Of a DNA stretch of 49,381 nucleotides, positions 1-7,605 are shown in pieces. The position numbers and the translations under genes are program-made. The stretch is from Rikenellaceae bacterium (GTDB lineage Bacteria; Bacteroidota; Bacteroidia; Bacteroidales; Rikenellaceae), in the NCBI GenBank assembly GCA_017379895.1, contig JAFNVH010000049.1:1-49381 (forward strand). The letters run 5' to 3'. Below the pieces are notes generated by a model. The model was not told the origin of the DNA. It saw nothing but the letters and a program-made list of their open reading frames with translations, and made no database searches. Each line of letters starts with the position of its first letter. Position 1 is the stretch's first letter.

Positions 1-260
1 ATAAACGAGTGGTAGCTCTCGGGGTGCTCCTCGGGCAGGTTGCAGTACTCGTCCATATTGAACGTGATAACGTTCTTGAACGATACCTTGCCAGCCTTGT
101 TCAGTGCGATCAACTCCTTGTAAGTACCCAGGGGAGTACCACCGGTAGGAAGACCCAATACGAAAGGCTTGGGACCCTTGTGTGCATTGATGCGCTCTAC
201 AATGTGATTTGCTGCCCACTTAGCAACCTCGGCAGCGGTGTTCTCGATAATTAATCTCAT
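1..260 (-). CDS. nagB: Glucosamine-6-phosphate deaminase, N-terminal part (cut by window start)
   Basis: NagB converts glucosamine-6-phosphate to fructose-6-phosphate and ammonia in cytosolic amino-sugar catabolism. About 86 N-terminal residues are visible; the C-terminus lies outside the window. They read as a normal Nag[13 protein letters not shown] start, the phosphate-binding stretch [16 protein letters not shown], and NMDEY followed by [10 protein letters not shown], which holds the catalytic-base Asp. The ATG at 258-260 is the only good start. It lies about 40 nt downstream of a second, altered NagB homologue (301-2226) and is probably the last gene of the same minus-strand operon. The normal active-site motifs here contrast with the altered ones in that neighbour. 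Identification is firm; completeness cannot be judged. Confidence 0.93.
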   Translation of the reverse strand, partial: MRLIIENTAAEVAKWAANHIVERINAHKGPKPFVLGLPTGGTPLGTYKELIALNKAGKVSFKNVITFNMDEYCNLPEEHPESYHSF

Positions 261-300
261 CTCTTTTGTATGTTTTATTAGTTAGTTAATTGTCCATAGT

Positions 301-2226
301 TTAGAACATTCGTACGAATACCTCCATAGCCTGATACTCCGCCATTCCAAGCTTGTCGTACAGTATTGCGGTATTCTGAGTGCGCTCCTCGGCTCGCTGC
401 CAGAACTCGCGCGGATCCTCTCCCGGGAAGGGCACAAGATCCTTCTGCGAGAGGTGGCGATAGATCGCGTGGCGCTTCTTGATCACCTCGGCGGGCGAGA
501 GAGGCACGGCCATATCGACCATATCCAGCCCCCACTCCATCCACGCACCGCGATAGAGCCACATTCGGCAATCCTTGAACCACTCCTCGTCCTTGACCTG
601 CTCGACTGCGCCCAGCACCGCCTCGATGCAGACGCGATGTGTGCCGTGCGGATCGGCCAGGTCGCCAGCTGCGAAGATCTGATGCGGTTTCACCTCGCGC
701 AGCAACTTAGCGATGATCTCGATGTCGGCCTGACCCATCGGGTTCTTCTTGATGCCGCCCGACTCGTAGAAGGGCAGATTCAGGAAGTGAATATTCTCCT
801 CTTTGACGCCGAATACCGAGCACGCTCCAAGAGCCTCACCGCGACGCATTGCGCCCTTCAAGTTGAGCAGAGCACGCGGCTCGGGCTCGCCCTTGCGTTT
901 TTGGCCGATGATGCGGTTCACCTCGTCTACCCAATCGCCAAGACCCATCTCTCGTGCCGTTGCGATGAACTGCTTGATCACGTCGTCGTGCACAGCAACA
1001 TTACCTGAAACCTGGTAAGCTACGTGTACGTCGTGACCCTGATCGGTCAGGCGCATAAACGTGCCTCCCATCGAGATCACGTCGTCGTCAGGATGTGGCG
1101 AGAAGATTATCACGCGCTTGGGGTAGGGTGTAGCGCGTTCGGGACGGGTCGAGTCGTCTGCATTGGGTTTGCCACCCGGCCAGCCCGAAATGGTGTGTTG
1201 CAAATCATTGAAAACCTTGATGTTGATCGCGTCGAACGGACCTTCAGCTTCGAGCAACTGACCAAGCGAATTGTCGATATAATCGTCGTAAGTGAGTTTG
1301 AGAATCGGCTTTTGGGTCTTCATCGCCAGCCAGATAACAGCCTTGCGAATGAATTTCGGCGACCAGTTGCACGTGCCTACCAACCACGGAGCCTTGACGC
1401 GCGTCAACTCTTCGGCAGCCTCCTCGTCAATCACGATTTCGATATTGTGGTGCTCCTGCAAGTAGGTCGCGGGGCACATCGGGTCGATAACGCCCTCGAT
1501 CACCTGACCAACAACCGAGGCTTTGTCTTCGCCCCAAGCCACCAGCACAATCTCCTTTGCCGAGAGAATGGTGCCGATACCCATCGTGATTGCCTTCGTC
1601 GGAACGTTCTCTGCGCCCGCAAATGCCGACGCCTCCTCCTTGATGCTTGCGTTGCTCAGCGCCACCATACGGGTTTTGCTGTTAGAGTATGATCCCGCTT
1701 CGTTGAAACCGATCTGACCCTTCGAACCCATACCGAGTAACATCAGGTCAAGACCGCCCATATCGGCGATCTTAGCCTCATAGTCGCGGCAGTATTGCGA
1801 AACCTTCTCGACGGGCACCGACGGATCGGGGATAAAGGTGTTTTCGGGACGCACATTGACATACTCCAAGAACTCCTCGTGAATACGGAAGTTACGGCTC
1901 TGCTGAGCCTCTTTCGATATGCCATAGAATTCGTCGAGCGAGAATACTACCACATTGCGGAAGCTTGCCTCGCCCGCGCGGAACATCTCAACCAACTCCG
2001 AGTAGATCCCGACGGGAGAGCCACCCGGTGTCAAACCTAATACGAATTTCTCGCCTTTAGCCTCTTTCGCTTTGATTGCAGAAACAATCTTGCTGGCAAC
2101 ATATTTAGCTCCCTCATTTTCGCTTTCGAACACATTGGTATTGATACGTTCATAGCGACGGATAATATCCATTGGCTCGGCATTAGGGATCAAACCGCCC
2201 TCTTTTTTCAGCTTGTAATTTCCCAT
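301..2226 (-). CDS. NagB-like domain fused to PIG-L deacetylase domain
   Basis: A 641-residue two-domain cytosolic protein. Residues about 30-290 match the glucosamine-6-phosphate deaminase/isomerase fold (LGLTPGGSPVGIY near 63-75, SLDEF near 96-100). Residues about 370-600 are a PIG-L/LmbE-type zinc deacetylase domain with HPDDD at 378-382 and a DPHGTH motif further on. The NagB loop that in E. coli carries Asp141-Gly-His143 reads Lys169-Gly-Gln171, while the Glu148 equivalent (Glu176) is kept; the HPES motif after DE is also lost. The deaminase half may therefore be inactive or act on another substrate, whereas the PIG-L zinc motif looks intact. From family knowledge, PIG-L enzymes remove N-acetyl groups from amino sugars. 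It sits between a PurF-like gene and true nagB in one operon. A fusion of this kind is common in Bacteroidales and is usually annotated simply as nagB, which may be misleading. Confidence 0.9.
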   Translation of the reverse strand: MGNYKLKKEGGLIPNAEPMDIIRRYERINTNVFESENEGAKYVASKIVSAIKAKEAKGEKFVLGLTPGGSPVGIYSELVEMFRAGEASFRNVVVFSLDEFYGISKEAQQSRNFRIHEEFLEYVNVRPENTFIPDPSVPVEKVSQYCRDYEAKIADMGGLDLMLLGMGSKGQIGFNEAGSYSNSKTRMVALSNASIKEEASAFAGAENVPTKAITMGIGTILSAKEIVLVAWGEDKASVVGQVIEGVIDPMCPATYLQEHHNIEIVIDEEAAEELTRVKAPWLVGTCNWSPKFIRKAVIWLAMKTQKPILKLTYDDYIDNSLGQLLEAEGPFDAINIKVFNDLQHTISGWPGGKPNADDSTRPERATPYPKRVIIFSPHPDDDVISMGGTFMRLTDQGHDVHVAYQVSGNVAVHDDVIKQFIATAREMGLGDWVDEVNRIIGQKRKGEPEPRALLNLKGAMRRGEALGACSVFGVKEENIHFLNLPFYESGGIKKNPMGQADIEIIAKLLREVKPHQIFAAGDLADPHGTHRVCIEAVLGAVEQVKDEEWFKDCRMWLYRGAWMEWGLDMVDMAVPLSPAEVIKKRHAIYRHLSQKDLVPFPGEDPREFWQRAEERTQNTAILYDKLGMAEYQAMEVFVRMF

Positions 2227-2265
2227 AATTTTCGTGTCAAGTCGTTAGTTTTGTTGGTTGTTAAT

Positions 2266-4137
2266 TTATTTAACGTACTTATCGTAGTAAGCCACGTAAG
2301 CGGCATTAACCAAGCGGTTACCGCCCGCAGTGGGGAAGTCTCCCGAGAAGTACCAATCGCCCTTGTTGTTGGGGCACGCTTCGTGCAGACCCTCAATGCT
2401 CTGGTAAACGATGCTTACGGGTACAGTGCAATCCTCGGGGGTCAACATCTTGGTGATCTGAGCGGTAATCTCGTCATCGGTGAACGGTGCGTAGATATCC
2501 TTCACGCAGTTGACCATCTCGGTAACGGGCAGTTTAGCCTGCTCCAAGCACTTATTGTAGGTGTCGTGCAGTAGTTGCTCCATACCGCGCTCGCGCAACA
2601 GCGCAACAGCAGCGTGGAAGGCGATGAACTCGCTCATACGCGACATATCAATACCGTAGTAGTCGGGGTAACGCACCTGGGGCGACGACGATACGATGAT
2701 GATCTTCTTCGGGTTCAAACGGCTGAGGATCTTGATGATACTCTGCTTGAGTGTAGTACCGCGCACGATCGAGTCGTCGATTACGGCGATGCTGTCCACA
2801 CCGGGAGTGATAGTATCGTAGGTGATATCGTAAACGTGGGCAGCCAGATCGTTACGGCTCGAACCCTCGGTGATAAACGTACGCAACTTGATGTCCTTGA
2901 TCGCCAACTTTTCGGTTCGCACGCTGCGATCCAAGATGCGCTCAATCTGCTCAGCCTGCGGATTTGCACCCAGTGCTTCGATCTGCTCCACCTTCTGGCG
3001 ATTCATATAGTTGTTCATACCCTCGACCATGCCGTAGTAAGCAACCTCAGCGGTGTTGGGAATAAATGAGAGCACTAAATGGTCAATATCGTAGTCGACC
3101 TCTTTGAGAATCTGGTCGCAAAGCAGACGACCGAGCATCTTGCGCTCGCGATAGATATCCGAGTCGCTACCACGCGAGAAGTAGATGCGCTCGAACGAGC
3201 AGGGAGCCAACTTCTCGGCAGGCTCCAAAATCTGCTCAACACTTACTTCGCCATCGCGCTTGATGAACAGACCTTCACCCGGCTGCAACTCCTTCACCTG
3301 ATCGGTAGTCAGGTTCATTGCGGTCTGGATTACGGGACGCTCCGATGCTACAATCACTACCTCCTCATCAATGTAGTAGAATGCCGAACGGATACCCCAC
3401 TTATCGCGCAGTACGAAGCAGTCGCCTGTACCCGTTGCGCCTTCGATCACGAAACCACCGTCCCAAAGCGACGATGCCTCGCGCATAATCTTCTGAATGT
3501 TGAGCTCGTCTTCGATTTTGTCGATCAGCTCCGAGCCGGTGTAACCCTCGGCCATAAAGCGGTGCTGCAACTCCTCGACCTGCTCATCGAGCATATAACC
3601 GAGCTGTTCGAGCATAAGGAACATATCGGCGTCTTGACGCGGGTGCTGACCCTGATTCACCACGTGAGCCATCAACTCCTCGGCGTTGGTCAGGCTGAAA
3701 TTACCTGCCAGCACGATGTTGCGGCTACGCCAGTTGTTGCGGCGCAGGAAGGGGTGCACGTACGACATTCCACTGCGACCAGCCGTGCTGTAACGCAGGT
3801 GACCCACGTAGCACTCGCCTACATAGGGCATATCTTCGTCCGACAAACCTGCAGCTAGACCTGCTGCGATATCTTTGTTAGCTGCGGCGAAGCACTCGCC
3901 GATAGCGCCACTACCGAGCGCTCGTTCTCGGAATATATATTCGCTACCGGGCTGTGCTGCGAGCTTAATGCAGGCCAGACCGGCGCCTTCTTGACCACGG
4001 TTGTGCTGTTTCTCCATCAACAGGTAGAGTTTGTTCATACCGTAGAAAGGAGTGCCATACTTTTCGGTGTAATAAGAGATAGGTTTTCTCAACCTAACTA
4101 GGGCGATGCCACATTCGTGTTTAAGTGCCTCACTCAT
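2266..4137 (-). CDS. Divergent amidophosphoribosyltransferase (PurF-like) paralogue
   Basis: 623 residues, longer than ordinary PurF (about 470-510). The N-terminal half is a class II glutamine amidotransferase: HECGI with Cys9 as candidate nucleophile, which would need removal of a short propeptide as in the B. subtilis-type enzyme, and GHLRYSTAG. The C-terminal half is a PRTase-type fold with YFSRGSDSDIYRERKMLG and the PRPP-binding signature AVIDDSIVRGTT. The loop that in PurF reads HNGNLTN reads AGNFSLTN, so the oxyanion-hole glycine is replaced by a bulky Phe. It is first in an operon with two NagB-family genes, not with purine genes. A role in amino-sugar or nitrogen metabolism is therefore as plausible as purine synthesis. 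Family assignment is firm; the reaction is not. Confidence 0.85.
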   Translation of the reverse strand: MSEALKHECGIALVRLRKPISYYTEKYGTPFYGMNKLYLLMEKQHNRGQEGAGLACIKLAAQPGSEYIFRERALGSGAIGECFAAANKDIAAGLAAGLSDEDMPYVGECYVGHLRYSTAGRSGMSYVHPFLRRNNWRSRNIVLAGNFSLTNAEELMAHVVNQGQHPRQDADMFLMLEQLGYMLDEQVEELQHRFMAEGYTGSELIDKIEDELNIQKIMREASSLWDGGFVIEGATGTGDCFVLRDKWGIRSAFYYIDEEVVIVASERPVIQTAMNLTTDQVKELQPGEGLFIKRDGEVSVEQILEPAEKLAPCSFERIYFSRGSDSDIYRERKMLGRLLCDQILKEVDYDIDHLVLSFIPNTAEVAYYGMVEGMNNYMNRQKVEQIEALGANPQAEQIERILDRSVRTEKLAIKDIKLRTFITEGSSRNDLAAHVYDITYDTITPGVDSIAVIDDSIVRGTTLKQSIIKILSRLNPKKIIIVSSSPQVRYPDYYGIDMSRMSEFIAFHAAVALLRERGMEQLLHDTYNKCLEQAKLPVTEMVNCVKDIYAPFTDDEITAQITKMLTPEDCTVPVSIVYQSIEGLHEACPNNKGDWYFSGDFPTAGGNRLVNAAYVAYYDKYVK

Positions 4138-4185
4138 AAAAGTAGAGTTATGAAATAGAAAATGAATTTATAAAAATATCGACTA

Positions 4186-4193
4186 CAAAGATA
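4186..4193 (-). promoter_or_regulatory. Bacteroidota-type -7 element for the PurF-like/NagB operon
   Basis: Read on the minus strand the bases are TATCTTTG, a perfect TAnnTTTG match. It lies 49 nt upstream of the ATG at 4137, in an AT-rich gap that serves only this operon on that strand. Confidence 0.6.
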
Positions 4194-4343
4194 ACAAATG
4201 CTCATTAGACATCAAACATTTCGCGCCCCATTTTTTCGGTTTTCTTGCAACTTTTTTTGCTGATTTCTGACGTCGAGGTTTGTGCGCGCGCGTATTGGAG
4301 GCTGTTTTTGTTCTGCAAGGGTACAGAAATCGACTAAAATACC

Positions 4344-4351
4344 TAAATTTG
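4344..4351 (+). promoter_or_regulatory. Bacteroidota-type -7 element upstream of the BASS transporter
   Basis: TAAATTTG matches TAnnTTTG and ends 30 nt before the ATG at 4382. This supports 4382 over upstream in-frame alternative starts, which would lie before or inside the promoter. No good -33 element was recognised. Confidence 0.55.
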
Positions 4352-4381
4352 CACCCGAAAACGAACTCTCAAAAACAGACG

Positions 4382-5272
4382 ATGAATCCGACCATTAAAA
4401 CCATCTCGATGCCTACGGTGATGATCGCGGGCGCGATTTTTTGCCGACAGATTATGGCTCTCGATACGTGGTGCGACCACCGCATTACGCCCGTAGTGAT
4501 CTTCTCGATGTTGTTCATCACATTTTGCCGTGTCGATATGCGCCAGATGCGTCTGCAACCGATGCATTTTTGGCTTATTGCTTTCCAGTTTTTGGTGGCT
4601 TTGGCGCTCTATGCCGCACTGGCGTGGTGGAATGTGACGGTAGCGCAGGGCGCACTGATTTGCGTGATGGCACCCGTCGCTATGGCAGCTGTGGTGATTG
4701 GCGGAATGTTGGGCGCAAATATCGTCACGATGACCACTTACAGCCTACTGTGCAACCTCGTTTTTGCCTTTCTTGCGCCGGCAGTGCTGTCGTGGGTGGG
4801 CGACGGAACCTGCTCATTTGCAGAGATTCTCGGTCGCGTGACGCCGATGCTTGTGCTGCCGTTCGTGGTGGCTCAGGTGTGCCGCTATGCCGTGCCACGA
4901 GTGAGCGATTGGGTGTCGCGCCACAGCTCACTTTCGTTCTATGCGTGGCTGGTGGGTTTGGCTGTGATTATGGCTCGCACAACCTGCTTTATTCTTGATT
5001 TGGAGGGGGCGGATTTGATGACCGAGATCGCATTGGCGGTTGTGGCATTGTTGGTCTGCATTGCGCAGTTCTCGCTCGGTCGCAAACTCGGTCGCCACTA
5101 TGGCGATCCCGCGGCAGGAGGTCAGTCGCTCGGTCAGAAAAATACGATCCTCGTGGTGTGGATCTCGCAGACCTTCCTCGACCCGCTGTCGTCGATCGCT
5201 CCGACGGCCTATATCGTATGGCAGAATCTTGTGAATAGCTACCAGATGTGGCGTGCCCGCGGGCAGAAGTAG
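4382..5272 (+). CDS. Bile acid:sodium symporter (BASS)-like membrane transporter
   Basis: 296 residues starting MNPTIKTISMPTVM, with about nine hydrophobic segments. The C-terminal part contains GQKNTILVVWISQ, resembling the conserved GQKNT segment of the SBF/BASS family. These transporters import organic anions or related solutes with sodium across the inner membrane; the substrate cannot be read from sequence. The frame is open 34 codons further upstream, but the chosen ATG follows a TAAATTTG promoter at the usual distance. It is convergent with the DUF486 gene, with a hairpin terminator between them. The family call rests on a few motifs and the hydrophobic pattern. Confidence 0.72.
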   Translation: MNPTIKTISMPTVMIAGAIFCRQIMALDTWCDHRITPVVIFSMLFITFCRVDMRQMRLQPMHFWLIAFQFLVALALYAALAWWNVTVAQGALICVMAPVAMAAVVIGGMLGANIVTMTTYSLLCNLVFAFLAPAVLSWVGDGTCSFAEILGRVTPMLVLPFVVAQVCRYAVPRVSDWVSRHSSLSFYAWLVGLAVIMARTTCFILDLEGADLMTEIALAVVALLVCIAQFSLGRKLGRHYGDPAAGGQSLGQKNTILVVWISQTFLDPLSSIAPTAYIVWQNLVNSYQMWRARGQK

Positions 5273-5294
5273 GGTAGCCGCACGACAAATAAAC

Positions 5295-5324
5295 GACGCC
5301 ACCTCGATTGCTCGGGGTGGCGTC
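5295..5324. terminator. Hairpin between convergent genes
   Basis: A perfect 9-bp stem, GACGCCACC (5295-5303) with GGTGGCGTC (5316-5324), and a 12-nt loop. It sits between the transporter stop (5272) and the DUF486 stop (5345). Flanking bases are moderately AT-rich, so it may serve both directions. Confidence 0.7.
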
Positions 5325-5344
5325 TGTGATTTATTGAGGGACAA

Positions 5345-5713
5345 TTATTTGCGGAAGATGAAATAGACTGCAAGAATCAGACAGAGGAAACCCACTGCGT
5401 GGTTCCAGCGCAGTGCCTCGGTGCGGAAAACGAGCAGCGTGAAGATGGTAAATACCGTCAGCGACACCACCTCCTGAATCACCTTCAACTCGACCAGCGA
5501 GAACGGACCGCCATTTTCGCGGAAACCGATGCGGTTTGCTGGCACTTGGAAGAAATATTCGAATAGCGCTATTCCCCAGCTAATCAGTACGATAGCTACC
5601 AAACCGAGTTTATCGAAACCCTTCATTTGGCTGAATTTGAGGTGGCCGTACCACGCCATAGTCATAAACACGTTGGACATCACGAGCAGTCCGATTGTCA
5701 TCAATCCTTTCAT
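5345..5713 (-). CDS. DUF486 family small inner-membrane protein
   Basis: 122 residues with four predicted membrane helices. It matches the DUF486 (DMT-like, COG3169) pattern: an N-terminal helix, MAWYGHLKF, a helix around SWGIALFEYFFQVPANRIG, then FSLVELKVIQEVV and a final helix ending FRK. The length is typical for the family. Its function is unknown; it resembles half of a drug/metabolite transporter and probably dimerises. It is a single gene with no partner downstream. The start MKGLMTIG at 5713 is the only sensible one. Confidence 0.85.
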   Translation of the reverse strand: MKGLMTIGLLVMSNVFMTMAWYGHLKFSQMKGFDKLGLVAIVLISWGIALFEYFFQVPANRIGFRENGGPFSLVELKVIQEVVSLTVFTIFTLLVFRTEALRWNHAVGFLCLILAVYFIFRK

Positions 5714-5760
5714 TGAGTTTGGTGTTAGAGTGTGTCAAAAATCGGCCGCAAAATTATATA

Positions 5761-5799
5761 AATTAATTCAAAATTCAAGATTCACAATTCAAAATTATT
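5761..5799. repeat. AT-rich degenerate repeat (AATTCAAAATT units)
   Basis: The stretch repeats the word ATTCAAAATT with variations (ATTCAAGATT, ATTCACAATT). A related element in inverted orientation lies at 31983-32016 (ATTTTGAATCTTG then TTGAATTTTGAAT). Both are in protein-free gaps. The nature of the element is unknown. Confidence 0.45.
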
Positions 5800-5862
5800 G
5801 ATTGCGTGCGCGAAACGCCACGTTATGGGTAACTTGCTTAGTAGTAAAATTTTTACCTAAAA

Positions 5863-5894
5863 TTTGGAGTTTGGGAATTTAGTTTCTACTTTTG
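5863..5894 (+). promoter_or_regulatory. Complete Bacteroidota promoter in a protein-free gap
   Basis: TTTG at 5863-5866, a 20-nt spacer, then TACTTTTG at 5887-5894. This matches the TTTG-N19-21-TAnnTTTG layout of the main Bacteroidota promoter. The start point would fall near 5899-5902. No plus-strand protein gene follows within about 3 kb; the next feature is the hairpin RNA at 5901-5975. Confidence 0.65.
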
Positions 5895-5900
5895 TATAAA

Positions 5901-5975
5901 ATTAACGAGTTGTTGTTTATAGGCGCGGCCTTTTGAGCTGGTAAGATCCTATTTCAACGACTCGTTTTCTTTTTC
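5901..5975 (+). ncRNA. Candidate small structured RNA, about 70 nt
   Basis: Starting where the promoter at 5863-5894 would initiate, the sequence forms a closing stem of 12 bp (5904-5915 with 5955-5966, one G-U pair). An inner 5-bp stem pairs ATAGG (5919-5923) with CCTAT (5948-5952), around a 24-nt apical region containing GCGGCC and GAGCTGG. The closing stem runs directly into TTTTCTTTTT, as in an intrinsic terminator. There is no credible open frame, and the next gene is on the opposite strand, so this is not a leader. It fits no RNA family I recognise. Promoter, fold and terminator together support a free-standing sRNA; expression is inferred. Confidence 0.5.
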
Positions 5976-5986
5976 CCGCAAATAAT

Positions 5987-6012
5987 AACGCGCTCCCTTT
6001 CGAGAGCGCGTT
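5987..6012 (-). terminator. Terminator of the M48/DUF6624 unit
   Basis: A perfect 9-bp stem, AACGCGCTC (5987-5995) with GAGCGCGTT (6004-6012), and an 8-nt loop. It lies just past the stop of the 6035-6664 gene. The minus strand continues ATTATTTG. Confidence 0.7.
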
Positions 6013-6034
6013 ACAAAACTTTCAAAATATTCAA

Positions 6035-6664
6035 CTATTCAAAATCTTCGATCGTCAGCTGTGAGTCATAGATGCAGGGCGAGCCATAGACCTTGCTGAC
6101 CTTGCGGCAGTAGCGTTTTATGGGTGTCAATCCCATCGCGCGGCGCAGTCGATTGAGTTTGCGCGGATCATCGACAGGCCAGACGTAAATCGTGGCATTC
6201 TCCTCGGCACTACGGTGCTGAACGGTCTGTGTGCCATAGCGTTGCGGCTCGCCTTGTCGCATACGAATACGATCGAACAGCGTCGCATATTGGCTCTTCG
6301 AGATCGCGCCCGTCGCCACCTGCTCCTCGATCAAAGGCATATAGCGCAGTTGGTAGTCGATCGGTGCGTGGTCGATCACGAGCCAAATCGCATTGGTAGC
6401 TTCGTCGGAGAGTTCCTGTGGCCATCCGCTATCGAGCAATCGAGCGACGATTACCTGATTCGTCGAATCTACCTCCTCGATCCTGGTTTGTGCTGCGAGT
6501 ACGGCGTCAATATCGAGCTGGTCACTGCGCGTGAGTTCGATCATTACCAGACGTGCCGACTGATCCGACTCACGCACGTTGCGCAGGAGCGAGTCGAGAT
6601 TTTGCGCCGTCGCACTTGCCATCGCGCAAAACATTACTATTATTATAGCAACGCCTTTTTTCAT
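6035..6664 (-). CDS. Secreted DUF6624-like protein
   Basis: 209 residues with a clear signal peptide (MKKGVAIIIVMFCAMASATAQ, cleavage after about residue 20), so exported to the periplasm. The mature part is helical, with TNAIWLVIDHAPIDYQLRYMP, YATLFDRIRMRQGEPQRYGTQ near 135-165, and a C-terminal PDDPRKLNRLR-like segment. The DR...GEPQRYGTQ pattern is the one I associate with DUF6624, a family without known function. The start lies 10 nt after the stop of the M48 protease gene, so the two are probably co-transcribed. That pairing hints at envelope quality control but does not prove it. Confidence 0.72.
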   Translation of the reverse strand: MKKGVAIIIVMFCAMASATAQNLDSLLRNVRESDQSARLVMIELTRSDQLDIDAVLAAQTRIEEVDSTNQVIVARLLDSGWPQELSDEATNAIWLVIDHAPIDYQLRYMPLIEEQVATGAISKSQYATLFDRIRMRQGEPQRYGTQTVQHRSAEENATIYVWPVDDPRKLNRLRRAMGLTPIKRYCRKVSKVYGSPCIYDSQLTIEDFE

Positions 6665-6674
6665 TGATTAATTG

Positions 6675-7445
6675 CTACTTCTTGGTGTAGGCATCAGCCA
6701 TCTCCTTGATTCGTGCGGCGCGGGTTGCGCTGTCGGGGTGGGTCGAGAACATCTGAGCCACCTTCGATGCAGTCTGGCTGTTGCTGCTGCCCGCCATCTG
6801 GATCAACTTGTTCAGTGCGTTGTACATCGCATAGGGACTGTGACCATTTGTGATACACATGTTGAATGCCTCTTCGTCGGCAGCAAACTCCTGCTTCTGC
6901 GAGAACTGAGCCTCGTTGTATGCCGATGCAAGCGCGCCGAGCTGTGAGTTAGTCAGACTTTCGAGAGTGGGGCTGATCGAGCCGATTGCATCTTTGAGTG
7001 CCGCAGTACGATAGGCTGTCTTCATCATATTCTTGGTGTCGGCGTGTTTGAGGTGGCCGATCTCGTGACCGATAACAGCGAAAACCTCCTCGTCGGTCAT
7101 CACGTCCATCAGACCCGAGTAAACACGAATACTACCGTCGCCACAAGCGAAAGCATTAACCTCGTTGGTTTCGTATACCTTGAAATTAAGCGACATACCC
7201 TCGACCCCTTTGAGGTTCTTGATGAGCTTGTTCAGTCGCTGGGTATATTTCGATGATGACGAAGCGATCTTATTCTGCTGATCTTGATAGACCATATATT
7301 CGCTACACATCTGCGCAACCTGCGCATCGGTAATCGACATCGAAGCGGCCAAATTAGTACCTGCGCTAAGCAGTTTCGAGGTGTTGAGCGTGCCGCACGC
7401 GCTCATTATCAGCGGGCAGATGAGAATGAGGAAAAGACGTTTCAT
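6675..7445 (-). CDS. M48 family zinc metalloprotease, lipoprotein
   Basis: 256 residues from MKRLFLIL. The lipobox LIMSAC (Cys17) makes it a periplasm-facing lipoprotein. The zinc motif HEIGH is at 127-131, and the third ligand is probably the Glu in QKQEFAADEEA about 60 residues later. This layout matches LoiP/YggG-type (BepA-related) M48 peptidases involved in outer-membrane protein quality control. The frame is open 11 codons further upstream, but those codons lie next to the -7 promoter element, so the ATG at 7445 is preferred. It leads a two-gene unit with the DUF6624 gene. The exact substrate is unknown. Confidence 0.9.
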   Translation of the reverse strand: MKRLFLILICPLIMSACGTLNTSKLLSAGTNLAASMSITDAQVAQMCSEYMVYQDQQNKIASSSSKYTQRLNKLIKNLKGVEGMSLNFKVYETNEVNAFACGDGSIRVYSGLMDVMTDEEVFAVIGHEIGHLKHADTKNMMKTAYRTAALKDAIGSISPTLESLTNSQLGALASAYNEAQFSQKQEFAADEEAFNMCITNGHSPYAMYNALNKLIQMAGSSNSQTASKVAQMFSTHPDSATRAARIKEMADAYTKK

Positions 7446-7477
7446 AGTAGTGTGGTTTTTTGATTTGTTCCGATGCA

Positions 7478-7485
7478 CAAATATA
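7478..7485 (-). promoter_or_regulatory. -7 element for the M48 protease gene
   Basis: TATATTTG on the minus strand, matching TAnnTTTG, 32 nt upstream of the ATG at 7445. It decides against the longer in-frame start at 7478. Confidence 0.6.
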
Positions 7486-7558
7486 AGAAAAATAAAAAAG
7501 ATTTTAATCTTTAAATCCCAAAATTGTTTGCGAGTTTGTGGGTCGGGATAAAGAAAAA

Positions 7559-7580
7559 GCCACGCTCTGCGGAGCGTGGC
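7559..7580 (-). terminator. Rho-independent terminator of the metallophosphatase gene
   Basis: A perfect 9-bp stem, GCCACGCTC (7559-7567) with GAGCGTGGC (7572-7580), and a 4-nt loop. On the minus strand it is followed by TTTTTCTTT. Confidence 0.85.
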
Positions 7581-7605
7581 CTAATCCTATTTCGCGAATC
7601 GCTCG

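Noticed and set aside
9-254. Open frame of about 80 codons on the plus strand at the window start
   Set aside because: It is the reverse-strand shadow of nagB, whose minus-strand product has clear NagB motifs.
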